DNA of 64,000 nt. Source: Rheinheimera oceanensis. GTDB lineage: Bacteria > Pseudomonadota > Gammaproteobacteria > Enterobacterales > Alteromonadaceae. Below the pieces are notes generated by a model that saw only the letters and a list, made by a program, of their open reading frames with translations, did not search any database and had not been told where the DNA came from. Made by a program: the position numbers and the translations under genes. The stretch spans positions 620,001 to 684,000 of the forward strand of contig NZ_JAGPNM010000001.1 in NCBI RefSeq assembly GCF_018831085.1, read 5' to 3'. Below, piece after piece: positions 25,162 to 34,702 of this stretch (positions within the stretch are counted from its first letter, which is position 1; the number at the start of each line of letters is the position of its first letter).

Positions 25162-27270
25162 TCAGAACTGGTAGCTGGCCGTTACGCCAAAGCGGCGCGG
25201 TTCAGCAAACTGCTCATAGACATGTGGCTCGTAGCCGTCACGCGGGTCGTTGCCAAAGTAGAAGCCACGTACACCAATATCCTGATCCAGCGCGTTACGG
25301 GTCCATACTGCCAGCTCCCAGTTTGTCAGCTGGTAGCTTAAACGTGCGCCTAACAGCTCGTAACGTTTTGAGCGGGCATTGTGGCCGTCAGAGTAAAAGA
25401 AGGCATCTTTGCCCTGCAGGCTGACATTAAAGGTAAGGGCTTCGGTGATATACCAGTCAGTGGCTACACTGTATTGAAAGCGCGGCGCCTGAGCCTGCTC
25501 ACGGCCGCTGAAGTTTTCTTCATCCAGCGTAATATAATTACCCAGCTTGGTTTTAAGCCAGCTGGCAGATAAAAACAGCGCAAACTGCGGGTGCAGTTGC
25601 AGGCGGTTTTCCATTTCAATACCGTAGTTACGGCCGCTACCGGCATTATCAATAAAACCGGCAAATTGCGGGCCGCTGTCGGGATTAAGCCAGCCTTTTA
25701 CCTGCATATCGTCACGCCACATATAAAACGCCGCAACCCTTGCGGTTATGCTTTGGTCCAGCGCACTGCCCTTTACACCAAATTCAGCGTTGTACAGTGT
25801 TTCTGGCTTAAAGCTGGCTTTGCTGTTTAGCTCGCTTAAGCTGTCATCGGCGGCTTTAGCCAGTGCGTCACCGTTTACACCGCCGGCTTTGTAGCCGCGT
25901 GACGCCAGCAGGTATATTAATGCCTGGCTATTAACCTGATAATTCAGGCTTAGATTGGCACCCCACATAGTGTCGTGGTTTTTAATATTGTTGCCGCTGA
26001 TATCGCTGTAGTCATCGTCATAACGCTCCAGCCGCAGGCCCGACACCAGGCTCCAGCCACTGCTTAGCGGCGTGCTTAGCTCACCATACACAGCGGCATT
26101 GCTACGGCTGAGCTCACTGACAAAACTGTCGGCTTGCCATAAATCCCAGTTCCAGAATTGCCGGGTTAAATCGAAGTTTTTACTGGCGGCATAGAGGCCA
26201 AATACCCAGTCGCTGTTACCCAGCTTGCCCGCTGGCGTGGAGATAAACCGGTAATCCAGCGTAAGTTGATCTCGGCTGCGCAAGTAACGATCGGTAGTGG
26301 CATATTCATCGGGGTGAATACCAACATAACTCCAGTCTTCGTCAAAACCATAATCGCTGTCGGCAGTTAAATAACTCAGTTGCACCAGCACTGTAGCAAA
26401 CGGCAAACCACGGTAATCTGCCTGCAGCGCTACCGCTTTGCTGCGGATCTTATCTTGCCCCGGCTCGTCTGACAGCGTGGTACGGTTGCGATCCAGCGAA
26501 AACGCATCATAGCCGTTATCCTGATCGGTAAAGTGCGTAACCAGTTGCAGTGTCAGGGCATCTGATGGCTGATAACGCAGTTTAAAACGGCCGGTAAATT
26601 CATCGATATTGTTGGTATCGTCGCGGTTTAAATAGGCATTATCGATAAAACCATCTGAGGTTTGCTGTTCCAGTGAAAAACTGTAACCCAGTTGCTGATT
26701 AATGCTGTTACTAAACTGGCCTGCCAGTTGGCGGCTGTTGTAGTTAGCCAGGGTAGCGCTTAACTTACCCTCCGGCGTCGCCGTTGGGCCTTTGGTAGTC
26801 AGGTTTAACATACCGGCCAGCGCATTGGCACCAAAGCGGCTGGCTTCAGGGCCTCGAAATACTTCCAACTGGGCTAAATCACTGATGCCACTGATCCCTA
26901 AACCCGAGTAATCAATACCGTCAATCAGTATGCCCACTGATGGGTTAATGGTGTCGACAAATTCGCTACGCTCGCCGATACCGCGCATCTGAATATAGCG
27001 GCCACGCGATGCACCTGAGGTAAAGTTAACATTGGCAAACTGGTTGAGTAAGTCATCCAGATGTTGCGCTGAGGTGCGCTTAACATCCTGCTCACTGACC
27101 AGCACGATACTACCGGCAACCTGTTGTACTGCCTGCTGGCGAAAATCACCCTGTACACGGATCCGCTCTATAGCCGTATCAACCGGCTCTGAGGCAGTTT
27201 CAGTTGCATTGATCTGAATAGCAAAACTGCTGCATACCGCAACAGTAATTAACGATGGGAAAAAACGCAT
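25162..27270 (-). CDS. TonB-dependent receptor for thiamine (riboswitch-controlled)
   Basis: A 702-residue outer-membrane receptor. It has a signal peptide (MRFFPSLITVAV onward), a plug domain with VRGDF-type start, RGIGERSEF and VFRGPEASRFGANALAGMLN, and a barrel ending FGVTASYQF. The start at 27270 is chosen because GGAG lies about 12 bases upstream; the ATG at 27288 gives a charged six-residue extension and has no ribosome binding site. Located directly behind a TPP riboswitch and in front of a thiamine binder, PnuT and kinase, it almost certainly imports thiamine or a thiamine precursor across the outer membrane. Confidence 0.87.
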   Translation of the reverse strand: MRFFPSLITVAVCSSFAIQINATETASEPVDTAIERIRVQGDFRQQAVQQVAGSIVLVSEQDVKRTSAQHLDDLLNQFANVNFTSGASRGRYIQMRGIGERSEFVDTINPSVGILIDGIDYSGLGISGISDLAQLEVFRGPEASRFGANALAGMLNLTTKGPTATPEGKLSATLANYNSRQLAGQFSNSINQQLGYSFSLEQQTSDGFIDNAYLNRDDTNNIDEFTGRFKLRYQPSDALTLQLVTHFTDQDNGYDAFSLDRNRTTLSDEPGQDKIRSKAVALQADYRGLPFATVLVQLSYLTADSDYGFDEDWSYVGIHPDEYATTDRYLRSRDQLTLDYRFISTPAGKLGNSDWVFGLYAASKNFDLTRQFWNWDLWQADSFVSELSRSNAAVYGELSTPLSSGWSLVSGLRLERYDDDYSDISGNNIKNHDTMWGANLSLNYQVNSQALIYLLASRGYKAGGVNGDALAKAADDSLSELNSKASFKPETLYNAEFGVKGSALDQSITARVAAFYMWRDDMQVKGWLNPDSGPQFAGFIDNAGSGRNYGIEMENRLQLHPQFALFLSASWLKTKLGNYITLDEENFSGREQAQAPRFQYSVATDWYITEALTFNVSLQGKDAFFYSDGHNARSKRYELLGARLSYQLTNWELAVWTRNALDQDIGVRGFYFGNDPRDGYEPHVYEQFAEPRRFGVTASYQF

Positions 27271-27317
27271 TTTTGTATGAATCTCCATAACAACACAGAG
27301 ATCACACCAGCTTGAGG

Positions 27318-27406
27318 AGTTAGCACCATCCCTCCGCCGGTATAATCCGGATCAGGTTCTAAGGGTTCGCCTTGCGGCATCTCAGCTATTGCACCCCTTG
27401 GTTGCG
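27318..27406 (-). promoter_or_regulatory. TPP riboswitch (THI element)
   Basis: On the minus strand the conserved aptamer pieces appear in order: GGGGTGC, CTGAGA (27380-27385), ACCCTT, GAACCTGATC (27350-27359), GGATTATACCGGCGGAGGGA. P1 can close between ACCA and TGGT at the ends. About 30 bases separate it from the first ATG of the receptor gene and it has no T-tract hairpin, so control is probably at translation start, by hiding the GGAG. Confidence 0.95.
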
Positions 27407-27516
27407 CGGCAAGTGTAAAGCGTTTTATTTGTACATGCAATGCACAAAGCAACACCAGTGGCCTGTTGCTACTTTGCTATGGTGAAATGGGTACTGTGAT
27501 ACGGCAGCTTTGTCAG

Positions 27517-29148
27517 TTAATTGGCAAATACCTGCCAGTCGTTATTTAGCTGGGCAGCCAGTTGGGTTAATTGCTCACTGGCACTGGCTGAGCGGCTGGC
27601 TTCATTGCTTAACTGGCTAACCTCATCGTTTAGCTGATGTATAGTGGCGGCGATATTTTCTGAAACCACCTGCTGCTGTGCTGTGGCGGTGTGGATTTGA
27701 GCATTTGCACTGCTGATATGCTCAACCGCACTGGCCAGTTGATTAAAGCGGCTACCAGTGTCCTGCGCCAGCTGCACATTGGTATTGGCCTGTGTATACG
27801 CCTGCTGCATTACCTGTACGGCGTCAGAAGCTTGCTGCTGCAACTTTGAAATCATGCCGTTTATTGACTCTGTAGCCTGCTTGGTATTGGCAGACAAGGT
27901 GCGCACTTCGTCAGCGACCACAGAAAAGCCGCGTCCGGCCTCGCCTGCCCTGGCGGCTTCAATGGCGGCATTTAACGCCAGTAAATTGGTTTGCTCAGAA
28001 ATTTTACCGATCACCTCCAGCACACCTGAGATCTGGCCGGAGCCCTGTTGCAAACTACTTACCACCTCAACACTATGCTGTAACTGTTTAGCCAGTGCTG
28101 TGATACCTGCGGCGCTTTTATCAGCAGCAGTATGGCCACTTTGGCACAGCTGCTCTGCGTTCACTGCCGCCTGTGCAGCAACACCGGCGTTTTGCGCTAC
28201 CTGCTGCACGCTGCTGCTCATCTGCTCTGCGGCGGCGGCCAGTTGCTGTGCCTGGCGTGCCTGCACGGCAGCACTCTGGTTTACCTCAGTACTGATATCG
28301 TACACCTGCCCTGCCTGCTGGTTTAATGCCACAGCACTGTGGCCCAGCTTGGCAACCAGCTGCTCAAAATGCTGCATCATCTGATTTAGTGCGCCGGCAG
28401 CTTGTGCCAGTTCGTCGTTGCCATTGTCATTTGCCCGCAAGCTAAGATCAGAGCGGGTAACCACCTGCACCAGCAAGTCACGCAATGCCAGCAATGGCCG
28501 GCATACAGAGCGCTGTATCGCCCAAATCAGTGCACTAACCAGCAATACCAGCGCTAAGCCACCCAATAAATAAGCCCGCACCAACTGCCCGGTAAAATGC
28601 TGCGCTCTGTCACGCACTGTTACTGCAGCACTGAGTTGTTGCTGAATGAACGCCTCGGTCAGTTGGGTAAAGCCAGTGATCCTAAGCTCGATTTCGCTGT
28701 TAACGGTAGACTCATTCAAAATACGCACCAGCAGCGCATCGCTGCCGGCATAACTAATCCATTCGCCATAATGCTTAACTGCTTTGGCAAAGGCCTGATC
28801 CAGTTCGGTATAAAATTCGCTGTTATCCTGCATTGGCCTGCTTTGCACAAAGCCCTGCCAGTGCTGCTGCGCCTGCGCCATATGTTGTTTAATGACTTGT
28901 TCAGTGGCTTCTGCTGAAGCCCAGCCGGTACGGTACTTACGGATATCCTGCAATGCGGTTTGCTGTAAAATCTGCTGCACCGCCATAACATCAGACAAAA
29001 TCGCCAGATGATCATCATACAGCTGATTAAACAACCTGTCTTTTTGCTGTGCCGACCAAAAAGCACCGGCTAACACCAGCAACAACATTAATAACGGCAG
29101 TACACCAAGTATCAGTACCCTGCTGGAGATTTTCAGCTTCGACAACAT
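27517..29148 (-). CDS. Transmembrane methyl-accepting chemotaxis protein
   Basis: A 543-residue receptor. Helix 1 is at about 10-30, a periplasmic helical sensor domain spans about 31-190 (four-helix-bundle type by its all-helical character), helix 2 is at about 190-212, then a HAMP domain (to about 265) and the signalling hairpin. The tip is [20 protein letters not shown]. The start at 29148 has GGGAG upstream and begins the first helix directly; a TTG four codons earlier is unlikely. Ligand unknown. It is encoded alone, so it relies on chemotaxis proteins elsewhere. Confidence 0.9.
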   Translation of the reverse strand: MLSKLKISSRVLILGVLPLLMLLLVLAGAFWSAQQKDRLFNQLYDDHLAILSDVMAVQQILQQTALQDIRKYRTGWASAEATEQVIKQHMAQAQQHWQGFVQSRPMQDNSEFYTELDQAFAKAVKHYGEWISYAGSDALLVRILNESTVNSEIELRITGFTQLTEAFIQQQLSAAVTVRDRAQHFTGQLVRAYLLGGLALVLLVSALIWAIQRSVCRPLLALRDLLVQVVTRSDLSLRANDNGNDELAQAAGALNQMMQHFEQLVAKLGHSAVALNQQAGQVYDISTEVNQSAAVQARQAQQLAAAAEQMSSSVQQVAQNAGVAAQAAVNAEQLCQSGHTAADKSAAGITALAKQLQHSVEVVSSLQQGSGQISGVLEVIGKISEQTNLLALNAAIEAARAGEAGRGFSVVADEVRTLSANTKQATESINGMISKLQQQASDAVQVMQQAYTQANTNVQLAQDTGSRFNQLASAVEHISSANAQIHTATAQQQVVSENIAATIHQLNDEVSQLSNEASRSASASEQLTQLAAQLNNDWQVFAN

Positions 29149-29229
29149 AACCGCTCCCAACGTCCGGCTTAAAACTGGCGGCAGTGTAAAGCGGCCAGAT
29201 GACAGTTATGTGAATATTAATAATCGCCA

Positions 29230-29270
29230 TTGACATGCAAAATAACAGATATATGATATTTCACATATGT
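29230..29270 (+). promoter_or_regulatory. Promoter and candidate ArsR operator of the arsenate operon
   Basis: TTGACA (29230-29235), 16 bp, TATGAT (29252-29257). An inverted repeat ATATG-N8-CATAT (29251-29268) and the palindrome ACATATGT overlap the -10 and start region, where an ArsR dimer would block RNA polymerase. Confidence 0.6.
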
Positions 29271-29286
29271 ATAAAGGGTAATTACC

Positions 29287-30060
29287 ATGAGCAAAAAGTC
29301 CGTTATTTTTATCTGCACCGGCAACTCAGCCCGCTCGCAGCTTGCTGAAGCCCTGCTCCGGCATATGGCGGGAGACCAGTTTGACGTATTTAGTGCCGGT
29401 ACCGCGCCAGAACCGGTAGACCCAAGGGTATTTGAAGTATTAAACAGCCGGCATATGTCAGCTGAACACCTGCGCAGTAAAGATTTAGCCAGCCTCAGTG
29501 AGCGGTATTTCGACTACGCTATTACGCTGTGTGACAAAGCCCGGCAAAGCTGCGTTACTCAGGTAAAAGCAGCACAAATTCTGGCCTGGGATTTTGCCGA
29601 TCCTAAACCCAAAGCCGGTACTAAAGCCTTTGATGTGGTGTTAAACGAGCTAAGCGAGCGGATTAAATACTTCTTACTGTTCAGCCAGAAATACCGCTCT
29701 GGGCCAGAGCAGCTTGGCGATGCATTAAGTTTTTATAAAGCACTGGCCGATGATACCCGGTTAAAAACCCTGTTACTGATCCAGCAGCAACAAGAACTGT
29801 GCGTCTGTGAGTTAACTGCTGCACTGACTGAAACCCAGCCGAAAATTTCCCGCCATCTGGCTCAGCTGCGTAAAGCGGCTATTTTGCAAGACCGCCGCCA
29901 CGGCCAGTGGGTGTTTTACCGCTTAGCCGATAACCTGCCAGACTGGGCATTAACAGTACTGCAGCTTACGGCAGAAAATAACGGCGACCTTATCGCTGAT
30001 AACCTTAGCAAACTTAACCAGATGGGCGACAGACCGCAACGCGTCGCGCTATGTAACTGA
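29287..30060 (+). CDS. ArsC-ArsR fusion: arsenate reductase domain plus arsenic-sensing repressor
   Basis: A 257-residue two-domain protein. Residues 1-135 are a low-molecular-weight phosphatase-type arsenate reductase: P-loop C10-T-G-N-S-A-R16-S, then Cys82 and Cys89 (LCDKARQSC) and Asp105 (FADP). These are at the same numbers as the catalytic residues of the thioredoxin-linked ArsC of plasmid pI258. Residues 145-230 are an ArsR winged helix very like E. coli ArsR, with the As(III)-binding pair in ELCVCEL (Cys172, Cys174) and recognition helix QPKISRHLAQLRK. It may reduce As(V) and sense the As(III) product in one molecule. It heads the operon with GAPDH and arsJ. Confidence 0.92.
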   Translation: MSKKSVIFICTGNSARSQLAEALLRHMAGDQFDVFSAGTAPEPVDPRVFEVLNSRHMSAEHLRSKDLASLSERYFDYAITLCDKARQSCVTQVKAAQILAWDFADPKPKAGTKAFDVVLNELSERIKYFLLFSQKYRSGPEQLGDALSFYKALADDTRLKTLLLIQQQQELCVCELTAALTETQPKISRHLAQLRKAAILQDRRHGQWVFYRLADNLPDWALTVLQLTAENNGDLIADNLSKLNQMGDRPQRVALCN

Positions 30061-30098
30061 GTGACTTAGCAGTATAGTTAACAAACAGGATCAACAAG

Positions 30099-31109
30099 AT
30101 GACAATTAAAGTAGGTATTAATGGCTTTGGCCGCATTGGGCGTTTGGCATTGCGCGCGGCGTTTGACTGGCCCGAGCTGGAATTTGTACAAATTAATGAC
30201 CCGGCTGCCGATGCGGCCACCTTTGCCCACTTACTGAACTTTGACTCAGTGCACGGCATCTGGCGCCACAATGCCGTGGCAGAAGGCGATAACATCCTGA
30301 TCAACGGCAAAACGCTTGCTGTAAGCCAAAACAAAGCCATTGCTGATACCGACTGGTCACAATGTGATGTAGTTATTGAAGCGTCTGGCAAGATGAAAAG
30401 TAAAACTGTACTTGAAGCGTATTTAGCCCAGGGCGTAAAACGGGTGGTGGTAAGCGCACCGGTAAAAGAGCCGGGTGTATTAAACGTGGTAATGGGCGTA
30501 AACCAGCAGCTATATAATAAAGACATGCACCGCATTGTTACCGCCGCCAGTTGCACCACTAACTGCCTGGCACCGGTGGTAAAAGTAATACACGAACAGC
30601 TGGGCATTAAGCATGGCAGCATTACCACCATTCACGATTTAACCAATACCCAGAGTATCCTGGATACACCACATAAAGACTTACGCCGCGCCCGAGCCTG
30701 TGGCAGCAGCTTAATCCCAACCACCACCGGCTCGGCTACCGCCATTACCGAAATATTCCCTGAGCTTAAAGGCCGCTTAAATGGCCATGCGGTGCGCGTG
30801 CCGCTGGCTAATGCCTCGTTAACTGACTGCGTCTTTGAAGTAGAGCGCGCCACCACAAGCGATGAAGTCAACGCCCTGCTAAAAGCCGCCTCAGAGGGTG
30901 AGTTAAAAGATATTCTCGGTTATGAAACCCGGCCTCTGGTGTCGGTAGATTATAAAACCGATCCGCGCTCAAGCATTATTGATGCACTATCCACTATGGT
31001 GGTTAACGGCACTCAGGTAAAAATTTATGCCTGGTACGATAATGAATGGGGCTACGCCAACCGCACGGTTGAACTGGCCAAACTGGTTGGCCTGCAGGAC
31101 AAACACTAA
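30099..31109 (+). CDS. Glyceraldehyde-3-phosphate dehydrogenase of the ArsJ pathway
   Basis: A 336-residue type I GAPDH: NAD-binding [11 protein letters not shown] at the N-terminus, catalytic Cys in ASCTTNC, and C-terminal [15 protein letters not shown]. Next to arsJ, this enzyme is known to use arsenate in place of phosphate, making 1-arseno-3-phosphoglycerate that ArsJ exports. The product then breaks down outside, giving net arsenate efflux. A central glycolytic role is less likely given the context and some departures from the canonical GAPDH (for example TNTQSILD). It lies 38 bp after the ArsC-ArsR gene. Confidence 0.9.
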   Translation: MTIKVGINGFGRIGRLALRAAFDWPELEFVQINDPAADAATFAHLLNFDSVHGIWRHNAVAEGDNILINGKTLAVSQNKAIADTDWSQCDVVIEASGKMKSKTVLEAYLAQGVKRVVVSAPVKEPGVLNVVMGVNQQLYNKDMHRIVTAASCTTNCLAPVVKVIHEQLGIKHGSITTIHDLTNTQSILDTPHKDLRRARACGSSLIPTTTGSATAITEIFPELKGRLNGHAVRVPLANASLTDCVFEVERATTSDEVNALLKAASEGELKDILGYETRPLVSVDYKTDPRSSIIDALSTMVVNGTQVKIYAWYDNEWGYANRTVELAKLVGLQDKH

Positions 31110-31132
31110 GCAATGCTAACCGGAACAAGTCT

Positions 31133-32335
31133 ATGCTAAGCACACTAAGCCCGCAGCTGCGCCAGTATATGCTGGTAACAGCTAATTACTGGGCTTTTAC
31201 CCTGACCGATGGCGCGCTGCGCATGCTGGTGGTGCTGCATTTTTATAGCCTGGGTTACAGTGGACTGGCCATTGCCATGCTGTTTTTGTTTTATGAAATT
31301 TTTGGCGTTATTACCAACCTGGTTGGCGGCTGGCTGGGTGCCCGCATCGGCCTGAATAAAACCATGAACATCGGTCTGTTGCTGCAAATACTGGCACTGG
31401 GTATGTTACTGCTACCGGCACAATATTTAATTGTGCCCTGGGTAATGGCAGCGCAGGCACTATCAGGCGTCGCCAAAGACTTAAATAAAATGAGTGCCAA
31501 AAGCAGCATTAAACTGCTGGTGGCAGACAATGCTCAAAGCACCTTATTTAAATGGGTAGCTATTCTTACCGGTTCAAAAAATGCGCTTAAAGGTGTGGGC
31601 TTTTTTATCGGCGGTTTACTGCTAAGCCTGTATGGTTTTAGCACTGCGATACTACTTATGTTGCTGACACTAAGTGCAGTGTGGTTGCTAAGTTTATGGC
31701 GCTTAAAAGCCGATTTAGGTAAAAGTAAAACCAAGCCCAAATTTACTGAGCTGTTGTCAAAAAGCCGGGCAATTAATTTACTGTCAGCCGCACGTATGCT
31801 GTTGTTTGGCGCCCGCGATGTCTGGTTTGTTATTGCGCTGCCGTTAACGCTGGCCAGCCAGTTTGGCTGGAGTCACTGGGCAGTGGGCAGCTTTCTGGCA
31901 TTATGGGTTATTGGCTATGGCGCGGTGCAAAGTATGGCCCCCTTGCTTACCGGCAAAACCACCCTGCCTGATGGCCGCACTTTAACGCTATGGGCACTGC
32001 TCTTGTGTGCCATACCAGCCGCTATTGCGGTAGCGCTTGAGCAACAATGGCAGGCAGAAACTGCTTTGCTTGGTGGTCTGCTGCTGTTTGGCGCCGTGTT
32101 TGCCATTAATTCCTCCTTACACAGCTATATGATTGTCAGCATGGCGAAAAGCGATGGCGTGTCACTGGATGTCGGCTTTTACTATATGGCCAATGCCATG
32201 GGCCGCCTTATTGGTACGGTGTTATCCGGCTGGGTATATCAGCTGGCAGGCTTAACGGCCTGTTTATGGATCTCGTCTGCCATGCTGGTGGCTACCGTAT
32301 TGGTATCGCTGCTTTTACCCAAACACCACGCATAA
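31133..32335 (+). CDS. arsJ: Organoarsenical efflux MFS permease ArsJ
   Basis: A 400-residue major facilitator with about 11-12 helices. The N-terminal NYWAFTLTDGALRMLVVLHF and the later FYEIFGVITNLVGGWLGARI are typical of ArsJ. With the GAPDH encoded just upstream it removes arsenate as 1-arseno-3-phosphoglycerate. No ArsB or Acr3 arsenite pump appears in the window, so arsenite made by the ArsC domain would need a transporter elsewhere. Confidence 0.9.
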   Translation: MLSTLSPQLRQYMLVTANYWAFTLTDGALRMLVVLHFYSLGYSGLAIAMLFLFYEIFGVITNLVGGWLGARIGLNKTMNIGLLLQILALGMLLLPAQYLIVPWVMAAQALSGVAKDLNKMSAKSSIKLLVADNAQSTLFKWVAILTGSKNALKGVGFFIGGLLLSLYGFSTAILLMLLTLSAVWLLSLWRLKADLGKSKTKPKFTELLSKSRAINLLSAARMLLFGARDVWFVIALPLTLASQFGWSHWAVGSFLALWVIGYGAVQSMAPLLTGKTTLPDGRTLTLWALLLCAIPAAIAVALEQQWQAETALLGGLLLFGAVFAINSSLHSYMIVSMAKSDGVSLDVGFYYMANAMGRLIGTVLSGWVYQLAGLTACLWISSAMLVATVLVSLLLPKHHA

Positions 32336-32421
32336 CATCATATGGCATCACCTGACAATGCATGACACCAGATGACATCAGGCAGCGGCTGCTCTACACT
32401 GCAGTAAGCCGCTGATAAATT

Positions 32422-33336
32422 GTGAATTACACCATGTTAAACTTAGGCGCACGCCAGTTACTGCTGCTGTCTTTAGTGGGTGCCTTTGCCACTATGGCAC
32501 TTAAGTCACTGGCCTGGTACCTTACCGGCTCGGTCGGTTTTTTATCTGACGCAGTAGAATCTCTGGTTAACGTTGCCGGCGCAGGTTTTGCGCTGGCCAT
32601 GGTAAGTCTGGCCCGCCGCCCGGCAGACAACAGCCACCCTTATGGCCACAGCAAAGCGGAATATTTATCGGCCGCCTTTGAAGGCGGCATGATTTTTCTG
32701 GCTGCACTGGTCATTCTTACCACAGCTATTGAACGCCTGTTTAACCCGCAGCCTATTTCTACGCTGGGTATAGGCACCTTGCTTACGGTGCTGGCCAGCC
32801 TGATTAACCTGGCTATTGCCATGCTGTTGCTAAAAGGCGGTAAGCAGTATAACTCCCCTGCTCTGGAAGGCGATGGCAAGCACCTGCTAACTGATGTCTG
32901 GACCACCGCCGGTGTGGTTATCGGCGTTGGCCTTGCTGTGCTCAGCGGCCACAACTGGTTAGATGCAGCTGTGGCTATTGCCGTTGCGCTGCATATTCTG
33001 CATGAAGGTGGTGGCATTTTGTATCGTGCGGCAAACGGCCTGATGGACAAAGCCCTGCCTGACAGCCGCATCAGTGAAATAGCACAGGCGCTGGAGCATT
33101 TTGCCAGCGGTAAAGTGCAGTTTATTAACCTGCGCACCCGCGCAGCAGCCACCCTGCAGTTTGCCCAGGTAGATATGCAGGTACCCGGCCACTGGACAGT
33201 AGAGCAGGCGCATCAATTAGCTGACGACGCCGAACTGGCTATGCAGCAGCTGGGCGTTGAACTTAGCGTACATATAGAACCACAGCATGCGCATGGCACG
33301 CCCACCAACCCTGTAACGGAATATAAAGGAGTTTAA
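32422..33336 (+). CDS. Cation diffusion facilitator (CDF) transporter
   Basis: A 304-residue protein with six helices and a cytoplasmic C-terminal domain. [10 protein letters not shown] is the conserved loop after helix 2, and H-L-L-T-D in helix 5 matches the H-x3-D half of the transport site. The helix-2 half, DxxxD in E. coli FieF, reads E-S-L-V-N here (in SDAVESLVN), so the metal preference may differ from Zn/Fe. CDFs export divalent metals in exchange for protons. The frame starts at GTG 32422; an ATG at 32434 is an alternative. A small membrane protein follows 1 bp later. Confidence 0.85.
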   Translation: MNYTMLNLGARQLLLLSLVGAFATMALKSLAWYLTGSVGFLSDAVESLVNVAGAGFALAMVSLARRPADNSHPYGHSKAEYLSAAFEGGMIFLAALVILTTAIERLFNPQPISTLGIGTLLTVLASLINLAIAMLLLKGGKQYNSPALEGDGKHLLTDVWTTAGVVIGVGLAVLSGHNWLDAAVAIAVALHILHEGGGILYRAANGLMDKALPDSRISEIAQALEHFASGKVQFINLRTRAAATLQFAQVDMQVPGHWTVEQAHQLADDAELAMQQLGVELSVHIEPQHAHGTPTNPVTEYKGV

Positions 33337-33337
33337 C

Positions 33338-33748
33338 ATGACCGTACGTACCCGATCTGAATGGCTCTGCCTGCAACAGAGTTACGACAAAATGGATATG
33401 CAGGCGCTGTGGCTAAAACTGCTTAGCCTGCTGGTCTGGTTTTGGCTGCTGTATAGCGGCAGTAGTTTGCGCGTTCAATTCGCAGCAATAGCCTTATTCT
33501 GGCTGCATGAAGCCTTACTGCGCACAGTGCAGCAGCGCACCGCCGGGCGGCTGTTACAGTTAGAGCAGGCACTGGCACAAAATCAGGACATTGGTATGCA
33601 ATGGCACAGCGCCTGGCAGCAACAACGCGGCGGCATCACCGCCCTGGCTATGTCATACCTGCGTCAGGCGTTAAAGCCAACTGTGGCGATTACCTATATT
33701 GCTCTTGCCGTACTAAGCATAATTCGCATGAATGTTGTATTTAGTTAG
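33338..33748 (+). CDS. Hypothetical small membrane protein coupled to the CDF gene
   Basis: A 136-residue protein with two N-terminal hydrophobic helices (about 28-44 and 47-60) and one C-terminal helix (about 113-132), separated by an amphipathic Gln-rich stretch. AAAGGAG gives a good ribosome binding site inside the end of the CDF gene, and the two frames are 1 bp apart. I recognise no family. Tight coupling suggests it works with the CDF transporter, perhaps as an accessory subunit; that is inference. Confidence 0.6.
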   Translation: MTVRTRSEWLCLQQSYDKMDMQALWLKLLSLLVWFWLLYSGSSLRVQFAAIALFWLHEALLRTVQQRTAGRLLQLEQALAQNQDIGMQWHSAWQQQRGGITALAMSYLRQALKPTVAITYIALAVLSIIRMNVVFS

Positions 33749-33891
33749 TTACATCAACCTGCGGCAGTGATTTTTCAGCCTCAGCCAATAAGTAAAACCG
33801 CATGCCGCCCCTATACCCACCAGCTATACTTCATACCAGCCGCAGGCTGCGGCTAACCCGGTAACACCGGGGTAACGGAGGAGCTTTTACT

Positions 33892-34659
33892 ATGGCCAGA
33901 GATATGGTGATGGAACACCTGCATCCGACTTTCCGGCAAAAAGTCGAGTTGCTGTTGCAGGAACTTGCCCGCGCAAACTTACCTTTCAGATTATTTGAGG
34001 GCTTTCGCTCGCCACAGCGACAACGCGAGCTGTATAGCCAGGGCCGCACACGCCCCGGCGCCAAAGTAACCAATGCCGATGCCTGGAGCTCATTGCACCA
34101 GTATGGCGTTGCTGCCGATTTTGTACTTTATATTGACGGCAAATGGAGCTGGGATGATAGCGGCGAGCGCAAAGCCTGGTGGAAAAAACTGCATAAACTG
34201 GCGCAGTTGCAGCAGTTGGAGCCATTAAGCTGGGAGTTGCCGCATTTACAAATGCAGGGTATGCAGCTGGCACAACTGCGCAGCGGCAGCTACCCGCCGG
34301 ATGGTGATAGCGATTGGGCTGAAAACCTGCAACAAGCCATTGTTAGCTGGCACGGCACACCACTGGCCCCACCGTTACCGGCTGCACAATTTGGTCGTCC
34401 ACCATTACCGGCTAATGCTCCAGAACCTGAGGCAAGCAACACGCTGGCGCAAGCTGGTTTAAAGCGCGCTACAGTAATAGCCCGCGATGGTTTACGCCTG
34501 CGGGCAGGCCCGGGTACAAGCTTTGATGTTAAAACCACATTACGCAGTGGCCAGCTGATTACGGTAATGCAGACCAGCGGCGACTGGAGCCAGATAGATA
34601 TTCAGGGTGACGGTTTAGCCGACGGATACTGCCACAGCGGTTATCTGGCATTTGCTTAG
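33892..34659 (+). CDS. M15-family peptidoglycan peptidase with C-terminal SH3 domain
   Basis: A 255-residue protein. Residues 1-130 are an M15 (VanY/endolysin-type) zinc peptidase: FEGFRSPQRQRELYSQGRT, then SSLHQYGVAADF with the S-x-H-x2-G-x-A-x-D zinc motif, then the third ligand in ELPHLQ. A Pro/Ala-rich linker (about 150-190) leads to a bacterial SH3 domain (about 195-255; GLRLRAGPGTSFDV). It should cut peptide stems of the cell wall. It has no signal peptide, like phage endolysins, yet no phage genes are nearby. GGAGGAG precedes the ATG. It may be a domesticated endolysin. Confidence 0.85.
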   Translation: MARDMVMEHLHPTFRQKVELLLQELARANLPFRLFEGFRSPQRQRELYSQGRTRPGAKVTNADAWSSLHQYGVAADFVLYIDGKWSWDDSGERKAWWKKLHKLAQLQQLEPLSWELPHLQMQGMQLAQLRSGSYPPDGDSDWAENLQQAIVSWHGTPLAPPLPAAQFGRPPLPANAPEPEASNTLAQAGLKRATVIARDGLRLRAGPGTSFDVKTTLRSGQLITVMQTSGDWSQIDIQGDGLADGYCHSGYLAFA

Positions 34660-34670
34660 CCATTTTCTTA

Positions 34671-34697
34671 CAGCACTGCGTAACATACGCAGTGCTG
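34671..34697. terminator. Hairpin between convergent M15 and mgtE genes
   Basis: Perfect 12-bp stem CAGCACTGCGTA/TACGCAGTGCTG with a 3-base loop, followed by CTTTGTT. The weak T-tract makes the intrinsic terminator call less certain, but its position between two convergent stops supports it. Confidence 0.65.
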
Positions 34698-34702
34698 CTT
34701 TG

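Noticed and set aside
29287..30060. Fusion created by a sequencing frameshift between separate arsC and arsR genes
   Set aside because: The frame is continuous with no stop or start signals at the junction, and the linker (about residues 135-145) reads as ordinary protein. A true fusion is more likely, although confirmation from raw reads would settle it.
30014..30631. 205-codon minus-strand frame opposite the GAPDH gene
   Set aside because: It is a mirror frame of a well-supported GAPDH, Thr/Ser/Leu-rich as expected of antisense reading.
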